From the NCBI RefSeq assembly GCF_005222705.1, contig NZ_STGF01000032.1, positions 1-64,000 on the forward strand: 64,000 bases of DNA. Reading direction: 5' to 3'. Position numbers and translations under genes: made by a program. Positions 6,312-15,425 of the stretch are shown one piece after another; the stretch's first letter is position 1; each line of letters starts with the position of its first letter. The notes under the pieces are model-generated. The model ran no database searches and was not told where the DNA came from. It saw only the letters and a list, made by a program, of their open reading frames with translations. Source of the DNA: Paenibacillus sp. SY21-1 (GTDB lineage Bacteria; Bacillota; Bacilli; Paenibacillales; Paenibacillaceae).

Positions 6312-8608
6312 CGCTGCAGCGTCCCGGCCGGCAGTCCCGGAAGCCGGGCAAAAGCGCACAGCTGCTCGGCTTTCTCGGACACCGCTACAAGGCGCGCTAT
6401 GAGCATGATACGTATGTCTGGAATGCCGGCTCGGCGGGCCTGGCTCTTTTTGCGACGGCGGCGATCGGATTAGCGGCGCTTGGCATGCCAAGCGGCTTGC
6501 CGATTTGGGTGGATCTGACCGTTTTCGCCGGACTTAACCTCGCGCTTTTGATCGTGGCAGCCCTGGTTGTGTCATTTCTGCTCTCGGTATTGTTAGTGCC
6601 GCTGCCGAGGCGACTACTATCGGCTTTCCTTTATACGGGCACGGAAGCTTACCTGATTTTGCATTTTTCCGAGTTTGGTCTGTTCATGTCCCTGCTGCTG
6701 GCTGCTGCGTTCGCGTTGTCCGGCGCTTTGCTGGGCTGTATCGCCGGCCTGCTGATCAAGCTGAGCAGAACCGGTAAACTGGGGCTGCTGTCGCTGGCTC
6801 TGATGCTAAGCGTCCTCATTTCAGGCCGTCACGGCTCCGGCCCGAACGACTTGCCCGCATGGTCCCAAGATCGGGCTGATGCCTATTCGGGAGCGGAAAT
6901 CGACGATCCATCGGCGCTTGGCGAATGGAAGGTTCAGGAGCTCAGCTATGGCAGCGGTCTGGACAAGCATCGCGCCATCTTCGGCTCCGAGGTGGATATT
7001 CGCACAGCTTCTGTTGATGCTTCCGAATACTTGAATAAATGGCCCAGGCTTAAAACATGGTTTTGGGGCTTTGATGAGCGAGAGCTTCCGATTAATGGGA
7101 GGTTGTGGCTGCCCGAAGGGAACGGCAAACATCCGGTCGTGCTTATCGTTCACGGCAATCATTTGATGGAATATTTTTCGGATGGCGGTTACGAGTATTT
7201 GGGCAAGCTGCTTGCCAGTCAAGGCATTGCGGCCATCTCGGTGGACGAGAACTTTTTTAATTATTCCGTCTGGTCGGGTATCCCCAACGATGATATGAAG
7301 ATGCGAGCCTGGCTGCTTCTCAAGCATTTGCAAGAGCTTCAACGGCTGGACGCCCAGCCGGACAACCCGCTTAGCGGCCGCCTCGACTTGAGCAAGGTGG
7401 GGCTAATCGGTCATTCGCGCGGCGGACAGGCGGTTGCAATGGCGGCCGACGCGGACCGCTGGTTTGCGGAGGATCAGACGCTGGCCTCGCTGTCTGACAT
7501 TCGCATTGAAGCGGTGGCGGCCATTGCCCCGACAGACAAGCAGGTAGACAAGCAATCGGCGAAGCTCGAGAATGTGAGCTACTTGACGCTGCAAGGAGCG
7601 CGCGATGCGGATGTGAACAATTTTTACGGGGATCGTCAGTATGGCAGAACGTCATTTACCCAAGCGGATGGCGGGAGTCATTTTAAAGCGGCCTTGTATA
7701 TAGAGGATGCCAATCACAGCCAGTTCAACACCGACTGGGGCCGGATGGACGAGCGTCTGCCCGGCGGCTTGTTTCTAAGTCGGTCGGAATTGCTGAAGCC
7801 GGAGCAGCAGCGTAAAATCGCAGAGGTGTATATAGCCGCATTTATACGCACAACGCTGCTGGGCGAGCAGCAATTTAAGCCTTTGTTCCATGACTACCGC
7901 AGCGCGGCGTCCTGGCTTCCCGCTACCGGCTACATCAGCCGTTTTGAGCAGGCGGATTTTGTGGAGCTTGCGCGCTATGAACGCGGTGGCAAGCTGACGC
8001 TCGCGGATGGCAGCAAGGCGGAAACGGAAAATATGGACAACTGGACAATCGCTTCAGCCGAGGACAGGGACGGAAATAGCAAAGACAGCAAGGGCATCGA
8101 GCTTGAGTGGTCCGAGGCGGGCGCCGAATATTCATTGGAGCTGACGCCGGAGCTTGCGGAGCGGGCGCTTTCGCTTGATGATCCGCAGCTCGTATTTTCG
8201 GTGGCCAACCTGGAGCGTGACTTCCTCGATCAGGAGCTTGAGCGCGTAAGCGGCACGGATGCCGAGCAGCTGGCAGATCTAGTGGAGCTGCCGTTACCGG
8301 AGCTGGAGGTTGAGCTTGGCTTTGGCGATGACGGACAATCGGCGGTTGCGTTGGACGAGCGAATCCTTGCGCCTGAGCCCGTCTACACGCAATTTACCAT
8401 TTGGCCGTTGCTGGACCGTCACATCAAAAGCAGCAAGTACAAGGAGCCGAACGAGCCGGTGTTTCAAACCTATGTTTTATCGCTGGATTCATTGACCGAG
8501 CATCAGTCTGCAGATCAGCGGCTTGAGCTTAACCGGATCACCTTCCGGTTTCAGAACGGACCTGGCAAGGTTATGCTCGACGATATCGGATTTATGCCCA
8601 AATCATAA
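6302..8608 (+). CDS. Large membrane-anchored alpha/beta hydrolase
   Basis: A 768-aa protein in three parts. Residues ~40-170 contain about four hydrophobic membrane segments. Residues ~255-530 form an alpha/beta-hydrolase domain with an oxyanion HGN motif (VVLIVHGNH) and nucleophile Ser372 in GHSRGG; a plausible catalytic His lies in EDANHSQF. Residues ~560-768 form a beta-rich C-terminal region of unknown type. The start ATG lies inside the end of the preceding ABC ATPase gene, which implies translational coupling and perhaps a shared function. Family members are annotated only as hydrolases; the substrate is unknown. A bidirectional terminator follows. Confidence 0.75.
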   Translation: MELTLQRPGRQSRKPGKSAQLLGFLGHRYKARYEHDTYVWNAGSAGLALFATAAIGLAALGMPSGLPIWVDLTVFAGLNLALLIVAALVVSFLLSVLLVPLPRRLLSAFLYTGTEAYLILHFSEFGLFMSLLLAAAFALSGALLGCIAGLLIKLSRTGKLGLLSLALMLSVLISGRHGSGPNDLPAWSQDRADAYSGAEIDDPSALGEWKVQELSYGSGLDKHRAIFGSEVDIRTASVDASEYLNKWPRLKTWFWGFDERELPINGRLWLPEGNGKHPVVLIVHGNHLMEYFSDGGYEYLGKLLASQGIAAISVDENFFNYSVWSGIPNDDMKMRAWLLLKHLQELQRLDAQPDNPLSGRLDLSKVGLIGHSRGGQAVAMAADADRWFAEDQTLASLSDIRIEAVAAIAPTDKQVDKQSAKLENVSYLTLQGARDADVNNFYGDRQYGRTSFTQADGGSHFKAALYIEDANHSQFNTDWGRMDERLPGGLFLSRSELLKPEQQRKIAEVYIAAFIRTTLLGEQQFKPLFHDYRSAASWLPATGYISRFEQADFVELARYERGGKLTLADGSKAETENMDNWTIASAEDRDGNSKDSKGIELEWSEAGAEYSLELTPELAERALSLDDPQLVFSVANLERDFLDQELERVSGTDAEQLADLVELPLPELEVELGFGDDGQSAVALDERILAPEPVYTQFTIWPLLDRHIKSSKYKEPNEPVFQTYVLSLDSLTEHQSADQRLELNRITFRFQNGPGKVMLDDIGFMPKS

Positions 8609-8646
8609 AAAAAGCGGGAAGCCTGGCAGTAGGCGTTCCCGCTTTT
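8609..8646. terminator. Bidirectional terminator
   Basis: AAAAGCGGGAA and TTCCCGCTTTT form a stem with an A-run on one side and a T-run on the other. It lies between the convergent hydrolase and transporter genes and can serve both. Confidence 0.85.
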
Positions 8647-8665
8647 GTATCCTTGCTAGTGAGAT

Positions 8666-9394
8666 CTAGTGAGATGTCCGGGCCGGGCTTTCCTCCTTGA
8701 AGGTAAAGCTGCGGGCCGCATACAAAAATGGCGTGGAGCATAGGGATACGATAAACTTGATGACATAGGTGGAAATGAAGATCGACAGCCATAGCTGGCC
8801 ATCGTAGCCGTCTGCCCATGCAAAGGCGATCGTGCAAAAAATAAGCGTATCGACGAGCTGGCTGATCGCTGTGCTTCCGTTGTTGCGAATCCATAGCTGG
8901 CCCGGCGCAGGGCATACCTTTTTCAGGAACGAGTAAATTTTAACATCAAGAAACTGGCTGACAAAATAAGCGCATAGACTGCCGAGCGCGATACGCGGCA
9001 TCAGACCAAAAATGGTGTTCATCGAATCCTGCACCTGCAGAGGAAACTCGGAGTCGAACGGTTTAAAGAGCAGCGCCATTTGCATAATAATAGTCGTGGC
9101 AATAAGCGTGAAGAAGCCGAACCAGACCGCTTTTTTGGCGGCCTTCTCTCCGTATTTCTCGTTCAGCAAATCCGAGGCCAGATAAAGCGTTCCGTACATC
9201 GTATTGCCGAGCGTAATTGCGATTACGGTCCCAAACAAATCAATATCGATCGTTTTGACAACCTGAATATTGGCCAGCACCGTTGCCATGGCGACCCAGG
9301 CGTAGACGCCGAGCCGGCCGAACAAGCGATAGGATAGAAGAAACAGCGTAAAATGGGTAATCATAAAAATAGCGCCAAACCATACATTAAACAT
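8666..9394 (-). CDS. yhhQ: Queuosine precursor transporter (VUT/YhhQ family)
   Basis: Integral membrane protein of 242 aa with about six hydrophobic segments. It belongs to COG1738 (YhhQ/YpdP), which imports precursors of the tRNA nucleoside queuosine. Seen here: NTMYGTLYLASDLLNEKYGE and SQFLDVKIYSFLKK, both typical of the family. The start at 9394 (MFNVWFG) is set by AGGAGG ~10 nt upstream; a longer frame upstream runs through the riboswitch and is not real. The ribosome binding site is part of a preQ1-I riboswitch, which independently supports the substrate class. Monocistronic. Confidence 0.88.
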   Translation of the reverse strand: MFNVWFGAIFMITHFTLFLLSYRLFGRLGVYAWVAMATVLANIQVVKTIDIDLFGTVIAITLGNTMYGTLYLASDLLNEKYGEKAAKKAVWFGFFTLIATTIIMQMALLFKPFDSEFPLQVQDSMNTIFGLMPRIALGSLCAYFVSQFLDVKIYSFLKKVCPAPGQLWIRNNGSTAISQLVDTLIFCTIAFAWADGYDGQLWLSIFISTYVIKFIVSLCSTPFLYAARSFTFKEESPARTSH

Positions 9395-9404
9395 GCTAAA
9401 AAAG

Positions 9405-9443
9405 CCTCCTAGTTTTGATAACGCGGGAGTTTGCGAACCGCGG
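9405..9443 (-). promoter_or_regulatory. preQ1-I riboswitch controlling translation of the transporter
   Basis: In RNA sense CGCGG (9442-9438) pairs with CCGCG across a loop reading UUCGCAAACU. An A-rich tail UUAUCAAAACUAGGAGG follows. This matches the preQ1-I layout (GGUUCGC loop, CCC, then a CAAAAC-type tail pairing back into the loop), close to the Thermoanaerobacter tengcongensis example. The tail contains the ribosome binding site, so ligand binding should hide it and lower translation. Confidence 0.82.
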
Positions 9444-9473
9444 TTTGCAGCTTGAATACATTCTGCCTTTGTC

Positions 9474-9502
9474 ATTATAAACGGTTCCCACCATGCCAGC
9501 AA
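9474..9502 (-). promoter_or_regulatory. Sigma-A promoter of the riboswitch-controlled transporter
   Basis: Minus-strand TTGCTG (9502-9497) and TATAAT (9479-9474) are 17 bases apart. Transcription would begin near 9467, ~25 nt before the riboswitch aptamer. Confidence 0.8.
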
Positions 9503-9535
9503 TAAGCAATCGATTAGATCGTTAGGAGAATGAAT

Positions 9536-11869
9536 ATGAACAATATGACTACGCATTTGCTCGAAGAGCAGCAGCGCGCAGAGAACATTACAGCCTTGAT
9601 CCGTACAAAAATAGAAGAGCTGTCCGGGCAAGTTGGCGGCTTGCGAGGAGATATCGTTGATTTTCGCTCCAACTTTTGGGACGACGTCACGCTGAATTTC
9701 GAGGATGCGGCCGAATCGGCGGAGTCCCATGCCAGCATGAAGCAGCAGGCCGAGGTATTGTCCGAGCGGGAACGCAGCCATCGGCATGCCGCCGCCGAAT
9801 TAAAAACGTTGAAGCGGTTGGCGGACACGCCTTATTTTGGAAGAGTGGATTTTGCGGAGCAAGGCGATGCGCAGGCGGAGCGCATTTATTTGGGTGTAGG
9901 CTCCCTGCTCGACGAGGCGGGACACGAATATTTAATTTATGACTGGCGAGCGCCGATTTCGAGCCTTTACTATGATTTTGGCCCCGGTCCGGTTGCCTAC
10001 CATACACCGAATGGAACCATTGAGGGCGAGATGACGCTTAAGCGGCAATTTCTGATGCGGAGCGGCCAAATCCGCAGCATGTTCGATACAGGAGTTACGA
10101 TTGGCGACGAGCTGCTGCAGGAGGTGCTTGGCAAGCAGTCGGATGCGCAAATGAAAAGCATTGTCGCGACGATACAACGGGAGCAGAATCAGATTATCCG
10201 CAATGATCGGGCAAAGCTTCTTATCGTACAGGGGGCAGCGGGCAGCGGCAAAACGTCGGCAGCGTTGCAGCGCGTAGCTTATTTGTTGTACCGCTACCGG
10301 GGGATGCTAAGCGCCGATCAGATCGTGTTGTTTTCGCCCAATCCAATGTTTAACAGCTATGTAGCGACAGTCCTTCCCGAGCTTGGCGAGCAAAATATGC
10401 AGCAAACGACGTACCAGCAATATTTGGAGCATCGGATCGGCGGCACCTATGATCTAGAAGATTCGTATACGCAAATCGAGTACACGCTGGCGGCTGTGTC
10501 CGAGCCGAATTACGACATACGGATGGAAGGCATTGTTTTTAAAGCGGGCGTGTCGTTTATGCATCTGATCGATCAGTATGTGAGCAGGCTTGGCGATGCC
10601 GGGCTGCTATTCAAGCATGTATTGTTCAGAGAACGTGTGCTAGTCACCAAGCATCAGCTTGAAGAGCAATTTTATAAGCTGGACCGCTCGATTTCGATTG
10701 GGGGCAGGGTGCGTCTCGTGTCGGAATGGCTGCTCAAGGAGCTGACCAGACTTGGGCGGGAGGAGCGCAAGCGCGAATGGGTGCAGGCGGAGATCGAGCT
10801 TCTCGATCAAGAGCAGTATATGGAAGCCTTTGAAGAGCTGATGCGCAAAGGCGGCTTTTCCGCCGATACGTTCGACGATTACGAGAAGGAACGCGAGTAT
10901 TTGGCGGCTATGGTCGTGCAAAAGCAGTTTAAAAAGCTTCGCAGACGCGCCAAGCGTCTGGAATTTCTGGACGTTTCGTCCATATATCGCCGATTGTTCG
11001 GGCTAAATCAAGCAGAAATCGAAGCATGGGACGAAGCGGAGCTGCCCGAGAACTGGGGGCGGATCGGAGAGTTAACCATTGCGGCGCTAGAACGGGGAGA
11101 AATGCTGTATGAGGATGCCACTCCGTATTTATATCTCAAGGAAAAGCTGGAAGGATTCCATACGAACACTTCGGTCAAGCATCTTTTTATCGATGAGGCG
11201 CAGGATTATTCTCCATTCCAGTTCCATTACTTGAAACGAATTTTTCCGAATGCCAAAATGACCGTGCTTGGCGATTTGAATCAATCGATCTTTGCGCATG
11301 CCCTTGCGGGAAGCGGCTTCGAGCCGCTGAGCGGTTTGTACGGGGAGGAGCATACGGAGAAAATCACGCTTGCCAGAAGCTACCGCTCAACGAAGCCGAT
11401 TATCGAGTTTACTAGCCGGATGATCCCGGAAGGAAACCGGATTGAGCCGTTCAATCGCGACGGAGCCGAGCCGGCGATTGCGCATGCCGCGGATGAACGG
11501 CAGCGAACGGTCCGCATCGGCGAAACGATTGATAGTTTGTTGGAGTCCGGTTATTCGTCCATAGCGATCATCTGCAAAACAGCTGCGGAGAGCAGCGCCG
11601 TGCATGAATCGTTGAGAACGAAGCACAGCGCAATCAGGCTGATCCGGAAAGAGACGGCGACATTCGAGCGAGGGGTTGTCGTTATTCCGTCCTACTTGGC
11701 CAAAGGAGTAGAATTTGACGCGGTCATCATCAGCGATGCTTCTAGCGGCAGCTACGGCCGTGAAGGAGAGCGGCGCTTGTTCTATACAGCCTGTACAAGA
11801 GCCATGCATGAATTGCATGTGTTCTATTGCGGGGAGCTGACGCCTTTTATCGCGGAGCCTATTTCCTGA
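9536..11869 (+). CDS. helD: HelD, RNA polymerase recycling ATPase (UvrD-like)
   Basis: SF1 helicase-like ATPase of 777 aa that in Gram-positive bacteria removes stalled RNA polymerase from nucleic acid. The N-terminal ~90 residues form the charged coiled-coil arm that inserts into the polymerase. Walker A GAAGSGKT is at ~233-240 and a DEAQD box (FIDEAQDYSPFQ) near 550. Motifs GDLNQS and, near the C-terminus, FYTACTRAMHELHV are typical of the UvrD/HelD group. The start at 9536 is chosen because AGGAG lies 7 nt upstream; the ATG at 9530 is too close to it. Its end overlaps the convergent regulator gene by 11 bases. Confidence 0.88.
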   Translation: MNNMTTHLLEEQQRAENITALIRTKIEELSGQVGGLRGDIVDFRSNFWDDVTLNFEDAAESAESHASMKQQAEVLSERERSHRHAAAELKTLKRLADTPYFGRVDFAEQGDAQAERIYLGVGSLLDEAGHEYLIYDWRAPISSLYYDFGPGPVAYHTPNGTIEGEMTLKRQFLMRSGQIRSMFDTGVTIGDELLQEVLGKQSDAQMKSIVATIQREQNQIIRNDRAKLLIVQGAAGSGKTSAALQRVAYLLYRYRGMLSADQIVLFSPNPMFNSYVATVLPELGEQNMQQTTYQQYLEHRIGGTYDLEDSYTQIEYTLAAVSEPNYDIRMEGIVFKAGVSFMHLIDQYVSRLGDAGLLFKHVLFRERVLVTKHQLEEQFYKLDRSISIGGRVRLVSEWLLKELTRLGREERKREWVQAEIELLDQEQYMEAFEELMRKGGFSADTFDDYEKEREYLAAMVVQKQFKKLRRRAKRLEFLDVSSIYRRLFGLNQAEIEAWDEAELPENWGRIGELTIAALERGEMLYEDATPYLYLKEKLEGFHTNTSVKHLFIDEAQDYSPFQFHYLKRIFPNAKMTVLGDLNQSIFAHALAGSGFEPLSGLYGEEHTEKITLARSYRSTKPIIEFTSRMIPEGNRIEPFNRDGAEPAIAHAADERQRTVRIGETIDSLLESGYSSIAIICKTAAESSAVHESLRTKHSAIRLIRKETATFERGVVVIPSYLAKGVEFDAVIISDASSGSYGREGERRLFYTACTRAMHELHVFYCGELTPFIAEPIS

Positions 11870-12752
11870 TTTCCGGCCAAATGTCATGAACGTTAATTTG
11901 CAGCTCGGACGCGATCAGCTCGGCTGTCAGTCGTTGCGGCTTGTCGATTTTGCCGTTGCGCAGCTTGGAAATCGTCTGAATGGAAATGCCTGTCGAAGCT
12001 GAGAGATGGCCTGCCGTAACATCGCGGCGGGCCATCCATATTTTAAGCTTCATGGCAGCAGAAATGTGCTCATCCACGGACTTCAAATCCCAGATGACAA
12101 AAACGAACTCCTTGACGTTGCCGTAGCCGTCGAGCGTCGGAGAGACCGTTATCGACAGCTCTAGCTCCGCCCCGCTAAGCTTGCTTGTCGTAAGCGTGAA
12201 GCTTTGCTCCTGCTTGGCCATCAGCGTTTCCTCCAGAATGGCGTTAAACTTCATTTGATCCTGCTCCGCTATAAAATGTTTAACCGTCTCGTCTTTCAGC
12301 ATGTGATCGGGCGAAAAAAGCATATGCGCGCCACCATCGCGATATAAGCGAATATGCTGGTTGCGGTCGACTACGCCGCTTAGCAGCACCTTGTTGCGCT
12401 CGTATTGCTGCAGCATCCATTTATAGGAGGTCAGATCTTCGAATTGAACAAACATGCGCTTGGGTCCTGAAGGGTCCGGCGACGGGATCGGCTGTACGTC
12501 TACCCGTACAGGCACTTTGCGATTTTGTTTGGAATTTAAGCTGACCTCGCTTTTGACGGCGGCTTGCGTAAGGTCGATCTGATAGGATTGCAGCTTTTGC
12601 TGAACGCTGTCGGATTGAAGATCTGCCAGCGAGTAGCCTGTCATGCGCAGAAAGGCGTCATTGGCATCCTCGCATCGTTGCTTTCCATCGAGCTCGCTTA
12701 TAATGAGCATAGGTATATCTAACATCTGGAAAATTTGGTTATAAACCGCCAT
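11859..12752 (-). CDS. PAS-PAS-XRE transcriptional regulator
   Basis: A 297-aa protein that combines two sensory domains with a DNA-binding domain. Residues ~1-110 are a PAS domain (NDAFLRMTGYS motif), and residues ~115-230 look like a second PAS-like fold ending in FVFVIWDL. Residues ~240-297 form a Cro/CI-type helix-turn-helix (TAGHLSASTGISIQTISKLR). GGGAGGA precedes the ATG. The combination suggests a one-component sensor that binds a small ligand or senses redox; neither ligand nor target is known. Transcribed towards helD, overlapping its 3' end. Confidence 0.8.
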   Translation of the reverse strand: MAVYNQIFQMLDIPMLIISELDGKQRCEDANDAFLRMTGYSLADLQSDSVQQKLQSYQIDLTQAAVKSEVSLNSKQNRKVPVRVDVQPIPSPDPSGPKRMFVQFEDLTSYKWMLQQYERNKVLLSGVVDRNQHIRLYRDGGAHMLFSPDHMLKDETVKHFIAEQDQMKFNAILEETLMAKQEQSFTLTTSKLSGAELELSITVSPTLDGYGNVKEFVFVIWDLKSVDEHISAAMKLKIWMARRDVTAGHLSASTGISIQTISKLRNGKIDKPQRLTAELIASELQINVHDIWPEIRK

Positions 12753-12800
12753 AAATGTTCCTCCCGGTAAAATACGCCTGTAATCCGCTTAAATAGTTAA

Positions 12801-12829
12801 AGTATAATAGACGCCGTGCAGACGAACAA
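12801..12829 (-). promoter_or_regulatory. Promoter of the PAS-XRE regulator
   Basis: Minus-strand TTGTTC (12829-12824) and TATACT (12806-12801) are 17 bases apart, ~50 bases before the start codon. Confidence 0.6.
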
Positions 12830-13106
12830 GAAGGGAATTTTTGAAAAATTTGTGTGTGATCGGTGTTTAATTTAATTAATTAAACTTGACCGTCCATTTA
12901 CGATAAATTGGTTGCGATGCACCGATTCATCATGGTTTTCTCGTCTTAAATAGCCGATAACGGCCTTTATAAGGAATGTTGTAACCGATAATATAGATGA
13001 AAGGGAACGGTGTGAATCCAGAAAGGACATGCTCTGCCGCCGAAAAGAAGAGCTTGACGGGCGGCAGCGATAAGACAACCGGCTGACCGACAGGGAGGAA
13101 TACAAC
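12830..13106. other. Intergenic stretch
   Basis: Between the regulator promoter and the small Cys-rich gene. It contains an AT-rich patch (TTTAATTTAATTAATTAAAC near 12870) that could serve as an upstream element or operator. No gene or structured RNA was recognised. The only other feature is the ribosome binding site of the following gene, at its right end. Confidence 0.4.
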
Positions 13107-13346
13107 ATGAATCACTGCTTAATTGAAAACTGTACGAAGCCGGTCAAAGCGAAGAACCTATGCGCGATGCATCATCAGCGCCTGCTGCGACACGGAGATC
13201 CGAATATCGTTAGGCCGAAGCGGGTAAAAAAGATGACATCCTGCGCCTGGATCAACTGCGGAAAAGCTGCCATGGCAAAAGGCTATTGCTCCAAACACTA
13301 CTATATTCAGCGAGTGTTAACTAATGGGAAAGTGGATGTTACGTAA
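13107..13346 (+). CDS. Small protein with two zinc-knuckle-like repeats
   Basis: A basic 79-aa protein built of two similar units: C-L-I-E-N-C ... K-N-L-C-A-M-H-H (residues ~4-23) and C-A-W-I-N-C ... K-G-Y-C-S-K-H (~46-65). Each supplies three Cys and a His (Cx4C...CxxH), a probable zinc site. GGGAGG lies ~8 nt before the ATG. Such units occur in small Bacillales proteins of unknown role and beside HNH nucleases, but no catalytic residues are present here. A nucleic-acid-binding role is a guess. Confidence 0.65.
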   Translation: MNHCLIENCTKPVKAKNLCAMHHQRLLRHGDPNIVRPKRVKKMTSCAWINCGKAAMAKGYCSKHYYIQRVLTNGKVDVT

Positions 13347-13391
13347 TCTGACATAAACTTTCGAGGAGATGTCGAAAAACTAGGAAACGGA

Positions 13392-13420
13392 CTGTTTTAT
13401 TTCCAAAAAACATGTATAAT
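13392..13420 (+). promoter_or_regulatory. Probable promoter of the glg operon
   Basis: A perfect TATAAT at 13415-13420 lies ~70 bases before glgB. The matching -35 is poor (CTGTTT at 17 bases), so activation by a regulator, or another sigma factor, is possible. Confidence 0.45.
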
Positions 13421-13490
13421 ATCAGATAAGCGGTTAATTACTTTCGCTAGTCTTTTTATCGATTTTTTGTAGCGGGGGGTGAAGCCGACT

Positions 13491-15425
13491 ATGGCTCAAG
13501 CGACTCTTGGCGGTCTATCGAAAAAGGATTTATACTTGTTTAACGAAGGAAGCTCCTATCACAGCTACCGTTTTATGGGCGCGCATCTCGCACATTTTCG
13601 AGGTAAGGATGGCGTCAGATTTACGGTGTGGGCTCCCCAGGCGGCCTCCGTTCAGGTTGTCGGCAGCTTTAACGAGTGGAACGGCGCCAAGCACAAGCTT
13701 CGCCAGTACGGACAAACCGGCGTTTTTACGCTGTTTGTGCCGCATATCGGAGAAGGCGAGCTCTACAAGTACGAGATCGTTACGCCGGAGGGCAAGCTGA
13801 TCCAGAAGGCTGATCCGTACGCGTTCTATGCGGAGCGCAGGCCGGGCACGGCATCAATCGTATCCCGGCTGGAAGGCTATGAATGGGGCGACGCCGCATG
13901 GTGCGAGAGCAAGCGGGACAGGCAAGCCTATACGAACCCTCTGCTTATTTACGAGGCTCATGCAGGCTCCTGGAAGATTAAAGGGAAAGAAGATTTTTAT
14001 ACGTACGAAGAGCTGGCTGCGGAAATGGTTCCGTATGTCGCAGAGATGGGTTACACGCATATTGAGCTTATGCCCATTGCCGAGCATCCGCTGGACCAGT
14101 CCTGGGGCTATCAGATTACCGGGTTTTACAGCGCGACCAGCCGCTACGGCACGCCGCACCAATTGATGAAGTTTGTCGATGCCTGCCACCGGAACGGCAT
14201 AGGCGTCATTCTGGATTGGGTTCCGGGACATTTTTGCAAGGACGATCACGGCTTGCGGCTTTTTGACGGAACGCCATTGTATGAAGGGGCGGACGCGAAG
14301 CGGGCGGAGAAGCCTTTATGGGGCACGCTCGGTTTCGATTTCGGTCGCAGCGAGGTCGTCAGCTTTCTTATTTCGAACGCCATCTTCTGGATGGACGTGT
14401 TTCACATGGACGGACTTCGAGTGGATGCCGTCGCGAATATGATCAATCTACATATGGACAAGCCGCCTGAAATGTTTACTTGGAACGAATTGGGCGGAAC
14501 CGAGAACCTGGATGCCCTCAGCTTCCTTAAGAAGCTCAATGAAACCGTGTTTCATTATTACCCCGATACACTTATGCTTGCAGAAGATTCGTCAGCATGG
14601 CCCTTAGTTACGTCGCCAACCTACCAAGGCGGCCTCGGCTTTAATTTTAAATGGAACATGGGCTGGATGAACGATATGCTGCGATACATGTCGCTAGAGC
14701 CTTCGGAACGCGCCCATCACCACCATTTCATTACTTTTTCACTCCTGTATGCTTTTTCTGAAAATTTCGTATTGCCGTTGTCTCATGACGAGGTCGTGCA
14801 CGGCAAGCGTTCTTTGCTTAATAAAATGCCCGGAAGCTATGAGCAGAAATTCGCCCAATTGAGGCTATTCTACGGCTTCTGGATAGCGCATCCCGGCAAG
14901 AAGCTGCTGTTCATGGGCAGCGAGTGGGGCCAGTTCGACGAATGGAAGGACGGCGACATGCTCGATTGGATGGTGCTGGAATACGATTCCCACCGCAAGA
15001 TGCGCGATTACGTGCAGACGCTCAATCGCTGCTATTTGTCCGAGCCGTCGTTGTGGGAGCGCGACAGCGATTCGGAATGCTTCTCCTGGATCGATGCCGA
15101 CAACGCTTCGCAGTCGGTCGTTTCGTTCATCCGCAGAGGCGGAAGCGGCCAGTCGGTCGCAGTCGTCAATTTTTCGGGCAACGCTTACGCCCATTTCCGT
15201 ATCGGCGTGCCGGAGCCTGGCAGCTATCGCGTCATTTTGAACAGCGATGCCGCTGAGTTCGGCGGCGCGACGCAGCAGACTCAAATGAGCTACGCAAGCG
15301 AGCCTATCGCATGGCATAGCCGCAACGACAGCATTACGCTTAACCTGCCCCCATTTACATTCCTGCTGCTCGGCGTGCATGCGGGGGACACACTTGAAGA
15401 GGGAGTTGGCGTCCATGGCTCGTAA
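13491..15425 (+). CDS. glgB: 1,4-alpha-glucan branching enzyme
   Basis: Introduces alpha-1,6 branches into glycogen; 644 aa. N-terminal CBM48 domain (~35-125, WAPQAASVQVVGSFNEWNG) followed by the GH13 barrel. Catalytic residues are Asp312 in GLRVDAVAN, Glu365 in LMLAEDSS and Asp433 in LSHDEVVHGK, followed by an all-beta C-terminal domain. The ATG at 13491, 8 nt after GGGGGG, is preferred to the upstream GTG inside that site. First gene of a tightly packed glgB-C-D-A-GH15 operon; its end overlaps glgC by 11 bases. Confidence 0.95.
   Translation: MAQATLGGLSKKDLYLFNEGSSYHSYRFMGAHLAHFRGKDGVRFTVWAPQAASVQVVGSFNEWNGAKHKLRQYGQTGVFTLFVPHIGEGELYKYEIVTPEGKLIQKADPYAFYAERRPGTASIVSRLEGYEWGDAAWCESKRDRQAYTNPLLIYEAHAGSWKIKGKEDFYTYEELAAEMVPYVAEMGYTHIELMPIAEHPLDQSWGYQITGFYSATSRYGTPHQLMKFVDACHRNGIGVILDWVPGHFCKDDHGLRLFDGTPLYEGADAKRAEKPLWGTLGFDFGRSEVVSFLISNAIFWMDVFHMDGLRVDAVANMINLHMDKPPEMFTWNELGGTENLDALSFLKKLNETVFHYYPDTLMLAEDSSAWPLVTSPTYQGGLGFNFKWNMGWMNDMLRYMSLEPSERAHHHHFITFSLLYAFSENFVLPLSHDEVVHGKRSLLNKMPGSYEQKFAQLRLFYGFWIAHPGKKLLFMGSEWGQFDEWKDGDMLDWMVLEYDSHRKMRDYVQTLNRCYLSEPSLWERDSDSECFSWIDADNASQSVVSFIRRGGSGQSVAVVNFSGNAYAHFRIGVPEPGSYRVILNSDAAEFGGATQQTQMSYASEPIAWHSRNDSITLNLPPFTFLLLGVHAGDTLEEGVGVHGS

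Noticed and set aside
9395..9787. N-terminal extension of the queuosine-precursor transporter frame
   Set aside because: It would translate through the promoter and the preQ1 riboswitch. The family starts at MFNVWFG.
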